Shown: piece by piece, positions 22,148 to 30,508 of the stretch
Position numbering within the stretch: position 1 is the stretch's first letter
How the letters are laid out: each line of letters begins with the position of its first letter
DNA from: Microbispora sp. H11081
Lineage (GTDB): Bacteria; Actinomycetota; Actinomycetes; Streptosporangiales; Streptosporangiaceae
NCBI RefSeq assembly: GCF_012999535.1
Contig: NZ_JABBWV010000013.1
Coordinates: 124,001 to 188,000 of the forward strand
Length of the DNA stretch: 64,000 nucleotides
Direction: 5' to 3'
Position numbers and translations under genes: made by a program
The notes under the pieces: generated by a model
Told to the model about the DNA's origin: nothing
Databases searched by the model: none
The model's input: the letters and a program-made list of their open reading frames with translations, nothing else

Positions 22148-23467
22148 GTGAAACCTCGGGCATTCGTTCTTACCGGATCATTCCTGGTGATCTGCCGGGC
22201 CCCTCTTTATCTGCGCGAACTGTCCCGCCGGGGGCTGCGGATCCTCGTGGTCACGCCGGCGTCCTGGCGCGAGCAGGCCCTGGCCCAGATGCGCGACCCC
22301 GCGCACCCCGCCTCCGTCATCGAGGAGGTCGCCTTCACCGACGGTGACGTCAACACGGAGAACTCGTTCACCGCGGGCGTCATCTCCGGCGTACGGGCCT
22401 GGCGGGACCGCTACGACATCGCCGGCGTCTACGCCGTCGGCGAGACGCTCGTCGAGCCGACCGGCCTGCTCGCCGACGCGCTCGGGCTGCCCTCCCCCGG
22501 CCTGCGGGCCACCCGCGCCTGCCGCAGCAAGTACCTGCAGCGGTGGTATCTGCCGGAGTTCAGCCCCGCCTCCGCGGTCGTCCCCCCGGCCGCGCGTGCC
22601 ACGTTCGCCGCGGACGGCGTGTCCTTCCCCGCCGTGGTCAAGCCCACGGGCCGCCACTCCAGCTCGGGTGTGGAGACCGTGCGCGACCCGGCCGAACTGC
22701 GCGCCCAGCTCGACGCGTACCTGCCGCACGAGACGGTGCTGGTGGAGGAGAAGGTGGCAGGCCAGGAGTTCTCCGTGGAGAGCCTGGTGCAGGACGGCCG
22801 CGTCGTCTTCGCGTCTGTGACCCGCAAGGAGACGACCGAGTCGGGCGCCCGCACGTTCGTCGAGCTGTCCCATTCGGTCCCGAACGACCTGGAGGGCGTG
22901 GACGAGACCATCCTCGACGCCAACCGGCGCATGCTCGAAGGGCTGGCCTTCGCCGACGGCATCGCGCACGCCGAGTGGCGGGTGGACGGCGCGGGCCGGC
23001 CGTACCTGATGGAGGTCGCCGCGCGCACCCCCGGCGACGGCCTGTCGATCCTCTACTCGCTCGCGACCGGCGCCCCGATGGAGCCGCAGATCGTCCGCAT
23101 CGCCCTCGGCGAGCCCGCCGCCTACCCCGCGCCGCGCCGGTACGCCCGCCAGGTCTACCTGGAGCACGAGCCGGGACGGCTCGGCGACGTGACGGTGGAC
23201 TGGCCGGGGATCGCGCCGGCCTGGGTGGGCGAGGGCGGCCTCTGGCCGGAGATCGAGCCCGGCGCCCCGGACGACCCGCCCACGCTGCGGGCCGTGCTCG
23301 TGCTGAAGGAGCGCGGCGCGGAGCTCGGGCCGCTGCACAGCTCCGACGACCGCGCGGTGACGTTCCTCATCGACGCGCCCACCCCGGCCGAGCTGGACGA
23401 GCTCGAGCTGCGCGTACGGCACGCGGTGCGGATCCACGCGCCGGAGCCCGCGGGCGCCCGGATGTGA
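22148..23467 (+). CDS. ATP-grasp carboxylate-amine ligase (second copy)
   Basis: The product is 439 residues. The ATP-grasp core has the ATP lysine in AVVKPTGRHSSSGVETV (K165), VLVEEKVAGQEFSVES, and the Mg2+ site in IAHAEWRVDGAGRPYLMEV. A C-terminal lid or dimer domain (about 300-439) resembles those of L-amino acid ligases. It shares architecture and the EFSVES hinge with the first ATP-grasp protein, but the two are clearly diverged rather than recent duplicates. The GTG start has only a weak GGTGG upstream. It is divergent from papB, so it probably belongs to the same pathway, perhaps joining an aminoaryl acid to another amino acid. A strong terminator follows, so it is monocistronic. Confidence 0.85.
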   Translation: MKPRAFVLTGSFLVICRAPLYLRELSRRGLRILVVTPASWREQALAQMRDPAHPASVIEEVAFTDGDVNTENSFTAGVISGVRAWRDRYDIAGVYAVGETLVEPTGLLADALGLPSPGLRATRACRSKYLQRWYLPEFSPASAVVPPAARATFAADGVSFPAVVKPTGRHSSSGVETVRDPAELRAQLDAYLPHETVLVEEKVAGQEFSVESLVQDGRVVFASVTRKETTESGARTFVELSHSVPNDLEGVDETILDANRRMLEGLAFADGIAHAEWRVDGAGRPYLMEVAARTPGDGLSILYSLATGAPMEPQIVRIALGEPAAYPAPRRYARQVYLEHEPGRLGDVTVDWPGIAPAWVGEGGLWPEIEPGAPDDPPTLRAVLVLKERGAELGPLHSSDDRAVTFLIDAPTPAELDELELRVRHAVRIHAPEPAGARM

Positions 23468-23480
23468 CCCGGGGAGCGCG

Positions 23481-23523
23481 CGAAGGCGCGGCGGGAGGCG
23501 ACGAGCCTCCGGCCGCGCCTTCG
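23481..23523 (+). terminator. Cross-shaped terminator after the second ATP-grasp gene
   Basis: A perfect 12-base stem (CGAAGGCGCGGC at 23481-23492 with 23512-23523) contains an inner perfect 6-base stem (GGAGGC 23494-23499, GCCTCC 23505-23510) with loop GACGA. It starts 13 bases after the stop codon. It marks the end of the aromatic-amine part of the locus. Confidence 0.75.
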
Positions 23524-23676
23524 TCGCTTGTCCGCTTCTTTCGCTTCTTTCGCTTGTCGGCCCACGCTCCTGCGTTTTGTGCATAGTCGCTCGTTTCGGA
23601 CGCCTGTTTACATTGCCGAAACATCTCGCGAGGCCGCCCCCCAACGGCGTCGTCCCTGCTCAACCAGGAGATCTCA

Positions 23677-24810
23677 GTGACCGTTACCGCCCCCAGCTAC
23701 GAGGAACTGCTCGAGGCCCGCCGCGCCAGCGGTGTCGCCATGTTCAACGACAACAAGATGAAGCTGGGCATCTTCGGCGCGAACTGCAGCCACGGGCTGA
23801 TGGCGACCCACGCCGAGACGTCCTACGAGCTCAGCTGGCAGCACACCCAGAAGATCGCCCAGATCGCCGACAGGCTCGGCTTCGAGGCCATGCTCCCGGT
23901 CGCCAGGTACCGCGGGATGGGCGGGGAGACCAACTTCAACGGCTCGAACTTCGAGACCCACACCTGGGCGGCGGGCCTGGCGCAGGCGACCGAGAACATC
24001 ATGGTGTTCTCCACCACGCACGTGCCGACCAAGCACCCCATCGTCGCGGCCAAGGAGTCGGTGACCGTCGACCACATCTCCAACGGCCGCTTCGGCCTCA
24101 ACATGACCATGGGCTGGTACAAGGCCGAGATGGAGATGTTCGGCGGCACGCAGCGGGAGCACGACGCCCGCTACCGCTACGGCGCCGAGTGGATCACCAT
24201 CGTCAAGCGCATGTGGACCGAGGGCTCCGGCGTCGACTTCACCGGTGAGTTCTTCGAGATCAAGGACGCCTTCTCCGACCCCAAGCCGATCCAGCAGCCC
24301 TACCCGGTGCTGGTCAACGCGGGGAACTCGCCCGCCGGGCTGGAGTTCTGCGCCCGCGAGTGCGACTTCAACTTCATCGCCTTCGCCGACCCCGAGGAGG
24401 CGAGGGACACCGCGAGCCGGGTCCGTTCCATCGCCCACGGGCACGGCAGGAACCTCGGCATCCTCAGCTACGGCAACATCATCTGCCGCGACACCGAGAA
24501 GGAGACGAAGGACTTCCTCGCCCACATCCTCGACAAGGGCGACTGGGAGGTCGCCCGGATGGTGTCGGGTGGCCTCGGCGCCGAGAGCGGATCCTTCGAC
24601 AAGGTCAAGAGCCTCCAGGAGCGCTTCATCCTCGGGTACGGCGGCTACCCCCTGATCGGCACGCCGGAGCAGATCGTCGAGCAGATGATCCAGCTCTCGG
24701 AGGCCGGGGTCGACGGCATGATGATCGGCTTCCTGGACTACGCCGAGGAGCTCGAGTACTTCGGCGAGCGGGTGCTGCCCCTGATGAAGGAGGCCGGGCT
24801 GCGGAAGTGA
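23677..24810 (+). CDS. LLM-class FMNH2-dependent monooxygenase (SfnG/RutA-like)
   Basis: The product is 377 residues with a bacterial-luciferase-like TIM barrel. Characteristic text includes KLGIFGANCSHGL, FEAMLPVARYRGMGGETNF, STTHVPTKHPIVAAKE, DHISNGRFGLNMTMGWYKAE and PVLVNAGNSPAG. The closest families I recognise are the dimethylsulfone monooxygenase SfnG and pyrimidine oxygenase RutA; both use reduced FMN supplied by a partner reductase. Two flavin reductases directly follow, which fits a two-component system. AGGAG lies six bases before the GTG start. The substrate is not evident. The downstream aldehyde dehydrogenase suggests that the reaction or a later step releases an aldehyde. Confidence 0.85.
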   Translation: MTVTAPSYEELLEARRASGVAMFNDNKMKLGIFGANCSHGLMATHAETSYELSWQHTQKIAQIADRLGFEAMLPVARYRGMGGETNFNGSNFETHTWAAGLAQATENIMVFSTTHVPTKHPIVAAKESVTVDHISNGRFGLNMTMGWYKAEMEMFGGTQREHDARYRYGAEWITIVKRMWTEGSGVDFTGEFFEIKDAFSDPKPIQQPYPVLVNAGNSPAGLEFCARECDFNFIAFADPEEARDTASRVRSIAHGHGRNLGILSYGNIICRDTEKETKDFLAHILDKGDWEVARMVSGGLGAESGSFDKVKSLQERFILGYGGYPLIGTPEQIVEQMIQLSEAGVDGMMIGFLDYAEELEYFGERVLPLMKEAGLRK

Positions 24811-24839
24811 GGCCGGGCGATCCGGGGAGGTGGGGCGGC

Positions 24840-25346
24840 ATGACCAAGCCGGCCGGCACCGATGCGCATGACTACAAGGCGGTACTCGGGCGGTTCTGCA
24901 CCGGGGTCACCGTGATCACCTCGCTCGACGAGGGCGAGCCCGTCGGCTTCACCTGCCAGGCGTTCACCGCGCTCTCCATGGAGCCGCCCCTGGTGCTGCT
25001 GTGCCCGCAGAAGACGTCGACCACCTGGCCGCGGATCAGGCGGGCCGGCCGCCTCGCCGTCAACATGCTGAGCGACCGGCAACGCGAGACCGGGCGCCGG
25101 TTCGCGCGGACGGGCGTCGACCGGTTCTCCGGGGTCGAGTGGCATCCCTCCCCGTCCGGGATGCCCCTTCTCCCCGGCACGCTCGCCTGGCTGGAGTGCC
25201 ACGTGGTCGAGGAGATCGACGCGGGCGACCACACGATCGTCGTGGCGTCCGTCGACGACCTGGCGACCGGCCAGGCGGGGCACCCGCTGCTGTTCTTCCA
25301 GGGCAGGTTCCTCGACTACGACCTGAAGGAGGCGGTCTCCGCGTGA
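24840..25346 (+). CDS. Flavin reductase-domain protein (HpaC/DIM6 type)
   Basis: The product is 168 residues with the flavin reductase-like split barrel: DYKAVLGRFCTGVTVITS, GFTCQAFTALSMEPPLVLLC, LAVNMLSDRQRETGRRFA and HPLLFFQGRF at the end. It reduces FMN or FAD with NAD(P)H and hands it to a monooxygenase. It sits 29 bases after the LLM monooxygenase gene, with GGAGG nine bases before its ATG, so it is the likely partner. The next gene encodes a second, unrelated FMN reductase. This redundancy is discussed in the findings. Confidence 0.88.
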   Translation: MTKPAGTDAHDYKAVLGRFCTGVTVITSLDEGEPVGFTCQAFTALSMEPPLVLLCPQKTSTTWPRIRRAGRLAVNMLSDRQRETGRRFARTGVDRFSGVEWHPSPSGMPLLPGTLAWLECHVVEEIDAGDHTIVVASVDDLATGQAGHPLLFFQGRFLDYDLKEAVSA

Positions 25347-25906
25347 AGCTCGTGACGATCTACGGGAGTCCCACTCCTCCCGGCAAGCTGGCCCGGGCGC
25401 TCGGCCTGCTGGAGGCGGGCGTACGCGACCGCCGTCCCGGATGGGAGGTGGAGCGCGTCGCGCCGGACACGTCGCTCGGCCCGGTCGCGGCGGCCTGGCG
25501 GCAGGACGCCGTGACGAAGGTCGGCGAGGCGGACGCCGTGGTGATCGCGTCCCCGGTCTTCCGCGGGTCGATCACCGGCACGCTGAAGCTGTTGATCGAC
25601 ATGCTGCCGGTGGAGGCGCTGCGGTCGAAACCGGTGGCGATCCTCACCGTGGCCGCGGCCCCGCACCACTACCTGTCGGCGGAGCGGCACCTGCGCGACG
25701 TGCTGAGCTGGTTCGGCGCCCTCACCGCCCCCAACAGCGCGTTCTTCGTCGACCGGGCCTTCGCCGCCGACGAGGTGGCCGCCGACGTCCTCGACGAGCT
25801 GCACGAGCTGGGCGAGGCCGCGGTGGTGCTCGCCGAGCGGCTGGCCGGCCTGTCCTTCGGCCCCGCTCCGCTGACCGTCCGCTACGGCGCGAAGGCCTCC
25901 GGCTGA
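25343..25906 (+). CDS. NADPH-dependent FMN reductase (SsuE/MsuE-like)
   Basis: The product is 187 residues with a flavodoxin-like fold. YGSPTPPGKLARAL is the phosphate-binding loop for FMN, and VVIASPVFRGSITGTLKLLIDMLP and AAAPHHYLSAERHLRDVL are conserved FMN_red features. Its GTG overlaps the stop of the previous reductase gene (GTGA at 25343-25346), so the two are translated together. Family members feed FMNH2 to alkanesulfonate-type LLM monooxygenases, consistent with the first gene of this operon. Confidence 0.88.
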   Translation: MKLVTIYGSPTPPGKLARALGLLEAGVRDRRPGWEVERVAPDTSLGPVAAAWRQDAVTKVGEADAVVIASPVFRGSITGTLKLLIDMLPVEALRSKPVAILTVAAAPHHYLSAERHLRDVLSWFGALTAPNSAFFVDRAFAADEVAADVLDELHELGEAAVVLAERLAGLSFGPAPLTVRYGAKASG

Positions 25907-25994
25907 TCCGGCCGCCGACGCCGGAATCCACCCCCTGCGACCCCCGCCATCATCGCGGAGGTTCGTCGCACCCATGACATTCAAGGAGAGAACC

Positions 25995-27437
25995 GTGACG
26001 AGTCAGACCCCCGCCCGGCACTACATCGGCGGGGAATGGGTCACCTCGAGCACTACCGGGGTGTCGTACTCACCCGCCGACGGAGAGCCGCTCGGCGCCT
26101 ACTACGAGGTGGACGAGGCGCAGGTCCTGGACGCGATCCGGGTCGCCAAGGACACCTTCGCGTCCCACGAGTGGCGCACCGACCGCCAGTTGCGCGCCCG
26201 GGTGCTCAACGAGATGGCGGACCGGATCGAGGCCGCCACGGACGAGCTCGCCCTGATGCTCGCCCGCGAGAACGGCAAGATCCTCCCGGAGGCGTACTTC
26301 GAGCTCAGTCTGACGCCGTCGAAGCTGCGCTACTACGCGGCGCAGGCGCTCACCTCCTCCGGCCGGGGCGACCGCGTCCGCCCGGGGATCTACTCGACGC
26401 TGCTGGCCGAGCCGATCGGCGTCGCCGGCGTGATCGTGCCGTGGAACTCACCGGTCGTCCTCGCGGTCCGCTCGTTCGCCCCGGCGCTCGCCGCGGGCTG
26501 CACGGTCGTCATGAAGATGGCCGCGCAGACCGCCCTGGTGAACACGCGGTTCACCGAACTGCTGGCCGACTGCCCCTCGCTGCCCGCGGGCGTGCTCAAC
26601 GTCTTCAACGAGTCGGGCAGCGTGGGCGCCAAGCTGCTGGTCTCCTCCCCCGACGTGGCCGCGCTGAGCTACACGGGGAGCACCACGGTCGGCCGGCAGA
26701 TCATGGCCGACGCCGGGGCGACGCTCAAGCGGCTCTCCCTCGAACTGGGCGGCAAGACCCCCATGATCGTCTTCGAGGACGCGAACCTCGACGCGGCCGT
26801 GCCGACGATCGTCGCCGGGATCACCACGTTCGCCGGTCAGTTCTGCATGGCGGGCAGCCGGGTCCTGGTGCACGAGCGGGTGGCGGACGAGGTCAAGGCC
26901 CGGCTCGCCGAGGCGCTCAGCCAGGTGCGGGTGGGCCCGGGGGACGCCGAGGGCTCGCAGATGGGCCCGCTCGTCGACCTCGCGGGCAGGCAGCGGCTTG
27001 AGGACCTCATCGCCGCCTCACGCGGCGACGCCGAGGTCATCGTGCCAGGCGGCCGGCCCGACGACGAGAGCCTCGCCCGCGGCGCCTACTACCGCCCGGC
27101 GCTGTACGGGGTGCCGGACACCGATTCGCCCCTGGTGCAGAAGGAGTTGTTCGGCCCGGTCGCCACGTTCGAGACGTTCGGCACCGAGGAGGAGGCGGTG
27201 CGCAAGGCCAACGCCACCGAGTACGGCCTCGCGGCCGCGGTGTGGACCGCCGACGGCGCCCGGGCGCTGCGTGTGGCCGGCGCGCTGGACGCGGGCACGG
27301 TCTGGACGAACGGGTGGGCCGTGGTGCTCGACCAGTTCGAGGAGGGCGGATACAAGCAGAGCGGCCTCGGCCGGCTCAACGGCAACCGCGCCCTTGAGGA
27401 GTTCCAGGAGTACAAGCACATCGTGCAGGTCGTCTGA
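25995..27437 (+). CDS. NAD(P)-dependent aldehyde dehydrogenase
   Basis: The product is 480 residues. Catalytic Cys is in TFAGQFCMAGSRVLVHE, the general-base Glu in LSLELGGKTPMIVFEDA, the cofactor loop YTGSTTVGRQIM, and the late motif KELFGPVATFETF. GTG 25995 is chosen because AGGAG lies six bases upstream; ATG 25974 would add seven residues. It is the last gene of the monooxygenase-reductase operon and probably oxidises the aldehyde that pathway releases. If the nitronate monooxygenase downstream makes malonic semialdehyde from 3-nitropropionate, this enzyme could also serve there; that link is speculative. Confidence 0.9.
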   Translation: MTSQTPARHYIGGEWVTSSTTGVSYSPADGEPLGAYYEVDEAQVLDAIRVAKDTFASHEWRTDRQLRARVLNEMADRIEAATDELALMLARENGKILPEAYFELSLTPSKLRYYAAQALTSSGRGDRVRPGIYSTLLAEPIGVAGVIVPWNSPVVLAVRSFAPALAAGCTVVMKMAAQTALVNTRFTELLADCPSLPAGVLNVFNESGSVGAKLLVSSPDVAALSYTGSTTVGRQIMADAGATLKRLSLELGGKTPMIVFEDANLDAAVPTIVAGITTFAGQFCMAGSRVLVHERVADEVKARLAEALSQVRVGPGDAEGSQMGPLVDLAGRQRLEDLIAASRGDAEVIVPGGRPDDESLARGAYYRPALYGVPDTDSPLVQKELFGPVATFETFGTEEEAVRKANATEYGLAAAVWTADGARALRVAGALDAGTVWTNGWAVVLDQFEEGGYKQSGLGRLNGNRALEEFQEYKHIVQVV

Positions 27438-27453
27438 CCCGCCCGATCGGACC

Positions 27454-27490
27454 GGGGGTGGAAACGCGCGGCGGGCGCGTTCCCACCCCC
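27454..27490. terminator. Bidirectional terminator between aldehyde dehydrogenase and AraC genes
   Basis: GGGGGTGGAAACGCG (27454-27468) pairs with CGCGTTCCCACCCCC (27476-27490), 14 of 15 positions, with a 7-base loop. It lies 17 bases after the dehydrogenase stop and 9 bases before the convergent AraC stop. Confidence 0.7.
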
Positions 27491-27498
27491 GCCGCCGG

Positions 27499-28509
27499 TC
27501 AGGCACCCTTCGTCCGGCGCAGCGTCTGCGACGGCGACTCGCCGTACGCCGACCGGTACAACGACGAGAACCGGCCGTGGTTGTAGAAGCCCCAGGCGGC
27601 GGCCACGTCGGCGACCGTCACCGTGTCGGAGGACGGGTGCAGCAGGTCGGTCCTGGCCCCGCGCAGCCGCACGTCCCGCAGGTATTGGGTGGGGGTGCAG
27701 CCGAGGTGGGTCAGGAACTGGAGTTGCAGGGTCCGCGCGCTCACCCCGGCCGCCTCGGTCAGGTCTCTCAGCGTCGGCAGGCTCTGCGCGTTCTCGTGGA
27801 TGTAGTCGAGCGCGCGGCGCAGCACGCCCGGTCGCGCCGGGCCCGTCTCCCGCCGGAGCAGCCGCTGGTGCGGCCCTGAGGCGGCCATCAGCAGGTTCGT
27901 CATGATCATGGATTCGAGCTGCCGGCGTGATCCCGCGTCGCGGGCGAGGATGCCGTCCTCCTCCCATTCCGCCCGCACGAACTCGATGCACCGCAGCAGT
28001 CCCCTGCCCGCGGGCGACTCCAGGTTCATCACCAGGTCGAAGTCGATGGGCTTGTCGATCGGCTTCCGCACCAGGCCGGCGAGATGGCCCTCGATGTCGG
28101 CGCGGGGGATCTTCAACGCGAACTGCGCCGCGTCCGCGGCCCAGTCGATCGTCTGCGCGCGGTGCGGCAGCAGGATCGCCGCGCTGTTCATCCCCCTGGT
28201 CGTGCCACGCTCCCCGCCCTCGCGGGCGACCCTGCTGGTCCCGGCGAGGGTGATGTTGACGTGGTACCAGTGGTCGCTCGGCGGCAGGGTGATGCCCACC
28301 TCGGCGCCGTACGTGAGGTAGCCGAGCGTGAGTCCGCCGTTCTGCACCGCGTTGAGCCGGGCGTCCAGGCGGGCGCCGTTCAGGGGTCGCAGCGTGTGCG
28401 GCTCGTATACCTCGGCCACGACCCGCTGGGCCAGGGCCACGTCGCCGGTACGGAGCCGGCCGTGCTGCCGCAGTGGCTCGTCGGCAGCTGTCGTCGAGGA
28501 CAGGGGCAC
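27499..28509 (-). CDS. AraC-family transcriptional regulator
   Basis: The product is 336 residues. The N-terminal half (about 20-200) resembles the AraC_binding_2 cupin-like sensing domain (LGYLTYGAEVGITLPPSDHWYHVN). The C-terminal 100 residues are a tandem helix-turn-helix: LPTLRDLTEAAGVSARTLQLQF and VADVAAAWGFYNHGRFSSLY [each part short]. The GTG start at 28509 is chosen because GGGAGG ends five bases upstream; GTG 28524 is possible. It converges with the LLM/flavin/aldehyde dehydrogenase operon and is the obvious candidate to control it. The ligand is unknown. Confidence 0.9.
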   Translation of the reverse strand: MPLSSTTAADEPLRQHGRLRTGDVALAQRVVAEVYEPHTLRPLNGARLDARLNAVQNGGLTLGYLTYGAEVGITLPPSDHWYHVNITLAGTSRVAREGGERGTTRGMNSAAILLPHRAQTIDWAADAAQFALKIPRADIEGHLAGLVRKPIDKPIDFDLVMNLESPAGRGLLRCIEFVRAEWEEDGILARDAGSRRQLESMIMTNLLMAASGPHQRLLRRETGPARPGVLRRALDYIHENAQSLPTLRDLTEAAGVSARTLQLQFLTHLGCTPTQYLRDVRLRGARTDLLHPSSDTVTVADVAAAWGFYNHGRFSSLYRSAYGESPSQTLRRTKGA

Positions 28510-28611
28510 AGGGACCTCCCACACGGAACAGCGTAGGTTTGTGGTGGAGTGTGGTTTTAGATAACTACCTGACCGAAATCTGCTGATCGATGGATCGCGG
28601 GACGTGCGCGG

Positions 28612-29370
28612 TCACTGGGCCGGCCCCGCGAGGTCCCGTGCGGCCTCGCGGCAGACCCGCAGGAGCTCTGCGGCCACGGCGTCGAGCCCGACGGACCCGA
28701 CGCGCGCCGTGGGCAGCGCGACCACGAGAGCGGCGTGGTTGCCGTCGATGACGCCGATCGAGGCGCCGACCGCCGTGACCCCCGGCTCGCTCTCGTCGAA
28801 GTTGCAGCCGAGGCGATCGCGGCGTACGGCTTCGAGTTCTCGGCGCAGGGCGGCCGGGTCGGGGATCTTCTCGCCCCGCGCGGCGGCGGGCCCGCCCGCG
28901 AGCAGCGCGTCGACCTCCTCCGGTGTGAGGTCGGCGAGCATCGCCTTGCCCCCGGACGTGCGCCAGGCGGGCATCCGCGCACCGACGCGCAGCCCTACGC
29001 GCAGCGTCTGGACGCCCTCGATCCCGTCCGCGAAGAGCACCTCGGCGTCGATCCTGACCATGAGGTGCACCGTCTCGCCCACCGCGTCGAAGAGCTTCTG
29101 CAGGTAGGGGCGTATCCGGTCGGGCAGGGCCGGCATCTCGATCGTCCGCAGTTGCAGCAGGGCGGGCCCGGGCAGGTAGAGCCGCTTGTCGCCCTGCGCG
29201 GCGAAGCCCCGCTGACACATGGTGGACAGCAGGCGATGGGCCGTGGACGGAGCGACGCCCAGCTCCCGCCCCGCCTCCGTCACGCTCAGCCGGCCCCGCT
29301 CGGCGAGCAGCATCAGGAGGGCCAGCGCCCGGTCCACCGCCTCGATTCGATGCTGATCTTTCTGCTGCAC
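28612..29370 (-). CDS. IclR-family transcriptional regulator
   Basis: The product is 252 residues. A winged helix (about 8-70) has LSVTEAGRELGVAPSTAHRLL, followed by the IclR effector domain with WRTSGGKAMLADLTPEEV, GCNFDESEPGVTAVGASI and ALVVALPTARV. The GTG start at 29370 opens MQQKDQHRIEAVDRAL. It lies 70 bases downstream of the nitronate monooxygenase gene in the same direction. IclR proteins often regulate aromatic or small-acid catabolism; it may act on the flavin operon or the nitrous acid operon. No operator is assigned. Confidence 0.9.
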   Translation of the reverse strand: MQQKDQHRIEAVDRALALLMLLAERGRLSVTEAGRELGVAPSTAHRLLSTMCQRGFAAQGDKRLYLPGPALLQLRTIEMPALPDRIRPYLQKLFDAVGETVHLMVRIDAEVLFADGIEGVQTLRVGLRVGARMPAWRTSGGKAMLADLTPEEVDALLAGGPAAARGEKIPDPAALRRELEAVRRDRLGCNFDESEPGVTAVGASIGVIDGNHAALVVALPTARVGSVGLDAVAAELLRVCREAARDLAGPAQ

Positions 29371-29440
29371 AGAAAGATAGTAGGACCCTTTTTCGCGAAG
29401 TGGAATAACTCGGTACCTATCCCCTGGGAAGGTGCCGGGG

Positions 29441-30508
29441 TCAGGCGCGGGCGGCCTCGAACTCCTTCATGAGGACCTCGACGAGGGCGGCGGCCGGGAG
29501 GTCGCGGGAGCGGCGGTACCCACGGCCGCACCACAGGCCCATCGCCTCGGGGTCGCCGTGCTCCGCCGCCGCGCGGCGCAGGCCCTTCGTCAGGTGGTGC
29601 ACCTGGGGGTAGCACGCGGGCGCCGACGCCTCGTGCTCGGCCATGAACCGGTTGGCCAGGCCCCGTGCCGTACGCCCGGAGAAGGCCCGGGTGAACGCGG
29701 TGCGGGTGAACCGGGGATCGGTGAGCGCGGCCTTGTGCACCGGGTGCGCCCCGCTCTCCGGGGTGCGCAGGAAGGCGGTGCCCAGCTGAGCGGCGACCGC
29801 GCCCGCCGCGAGCACGGCGGCGACGTCCTCGCCGTCCATGATCCCTCCGGCCGCCACGAGCGGGAGGTCCGTCGCCGCGCGCACGACGCGCACGAGCTCC
29901 GGGAGGTCGTCGGGGGTCCTCCAGGGGCCCGGCGGGGGCAGGAAGGCCCCTTGGTGCCCGCCCGCTCCGGGGCCCTGGACGACCACCGCGTCCGCTCCCG
30001 CCGCGGCCGCCGCGACCGCCTCCCACGGGGTGTTGACCATCACCAGGACGACGGATCCCGCGTCGTGGAGGCGGGCCGTCACCTCGGGCGGCGGGCAGCC
30101 GAAGGTGAAACCGGCCACCGGCACCCGCTCGTCCACCAGCACGCCGATCTTCGCGTCCCACTCGTCGTCGTCCCAGGCGGGCGCCTCCGGCAGGGTCACG
30201 CCGTACCGCTCGGCATCGGCGGCGAGCTCGTCGCGATACCGGGCCAGCGCCGCCTCGTCGTCCCCCGCGCGCCGCGCGGCCTCGAAATCGGGGACGAAGA
30301 CGTTCACGCCGAACGGCCGGTCCGTCCGCTCGCGCACCGCCTCGATCTCCCGGCGCACGTCCCCCGCCGTGCGGTAACCCGCCGCGAGGAACCCGAGGCC
30401 GCCCGCCCCCGACACCGCCGCCACCAGAGCGGGGGTGGATGCGCCACCCGCCATGGGGGCCTGGACGATCGGGCTCGACGGCCCGAAGGGAAGAACGCGA
30501 CCGGTCAC
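29441..30508 (-). CDS. Nitronate monooxygenase (NMO/2-nitropropane dioxygenase family)
   Basis: The product is 355 residues, an FMN-binding TIM barrel. The catalytic His is H185 in QGPGAGGHQGAF; the N-terminal VQAPMAGGASTPALVAAVS and the phosphate-binding AAGGIMDG and GTAFLRTPES motifs are present. NMOs oxidise alkyl nitronates such as propionate-3-nitronate to an aldehyde and nitrite. The GTG overlaps the stop of the CreD-like gene (GTGA 30505-30508). This coupling suggests salvage: nitrosuccinate readily loses CO2 to 3-nitropropionate, which is toxic, and NMO would convert it to malonic semialdehyde and nitrite. The family call is firm; the role is inferred. Confidence 0.88.
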   Translation of the reverse strand: MTGRVLPFGPSSPIVQAPMAGGASTPALVAAVSGAGGLGFLAAGYRTAGDVRREIEAVRERTDRPFGVNVFVPDFEAARRAGDDEAALARYRDELAADAERYGVTLPEAPAWDDDEWDAKIGVLVDERVPVAGFTFGCPPPEVTARLHDAGSVVLVMVNTPWEAVAAAAAGADAVVVQGPGAGGHQGAFLPPPGPWRTPDDLPELVRVVRAATDLPLVAAGGIMDGEDVAAVLAAGAVAAQLGTAFLRTPESGAHPVHKAALTDPRFTRTAFTRAFSGRTARGLANRFMAEHEASAPACYPQVHHLTKGLRRAAAEHGDPEAMGLWCGRGYRRSRDLPAAALVEVLMKEFEAARA

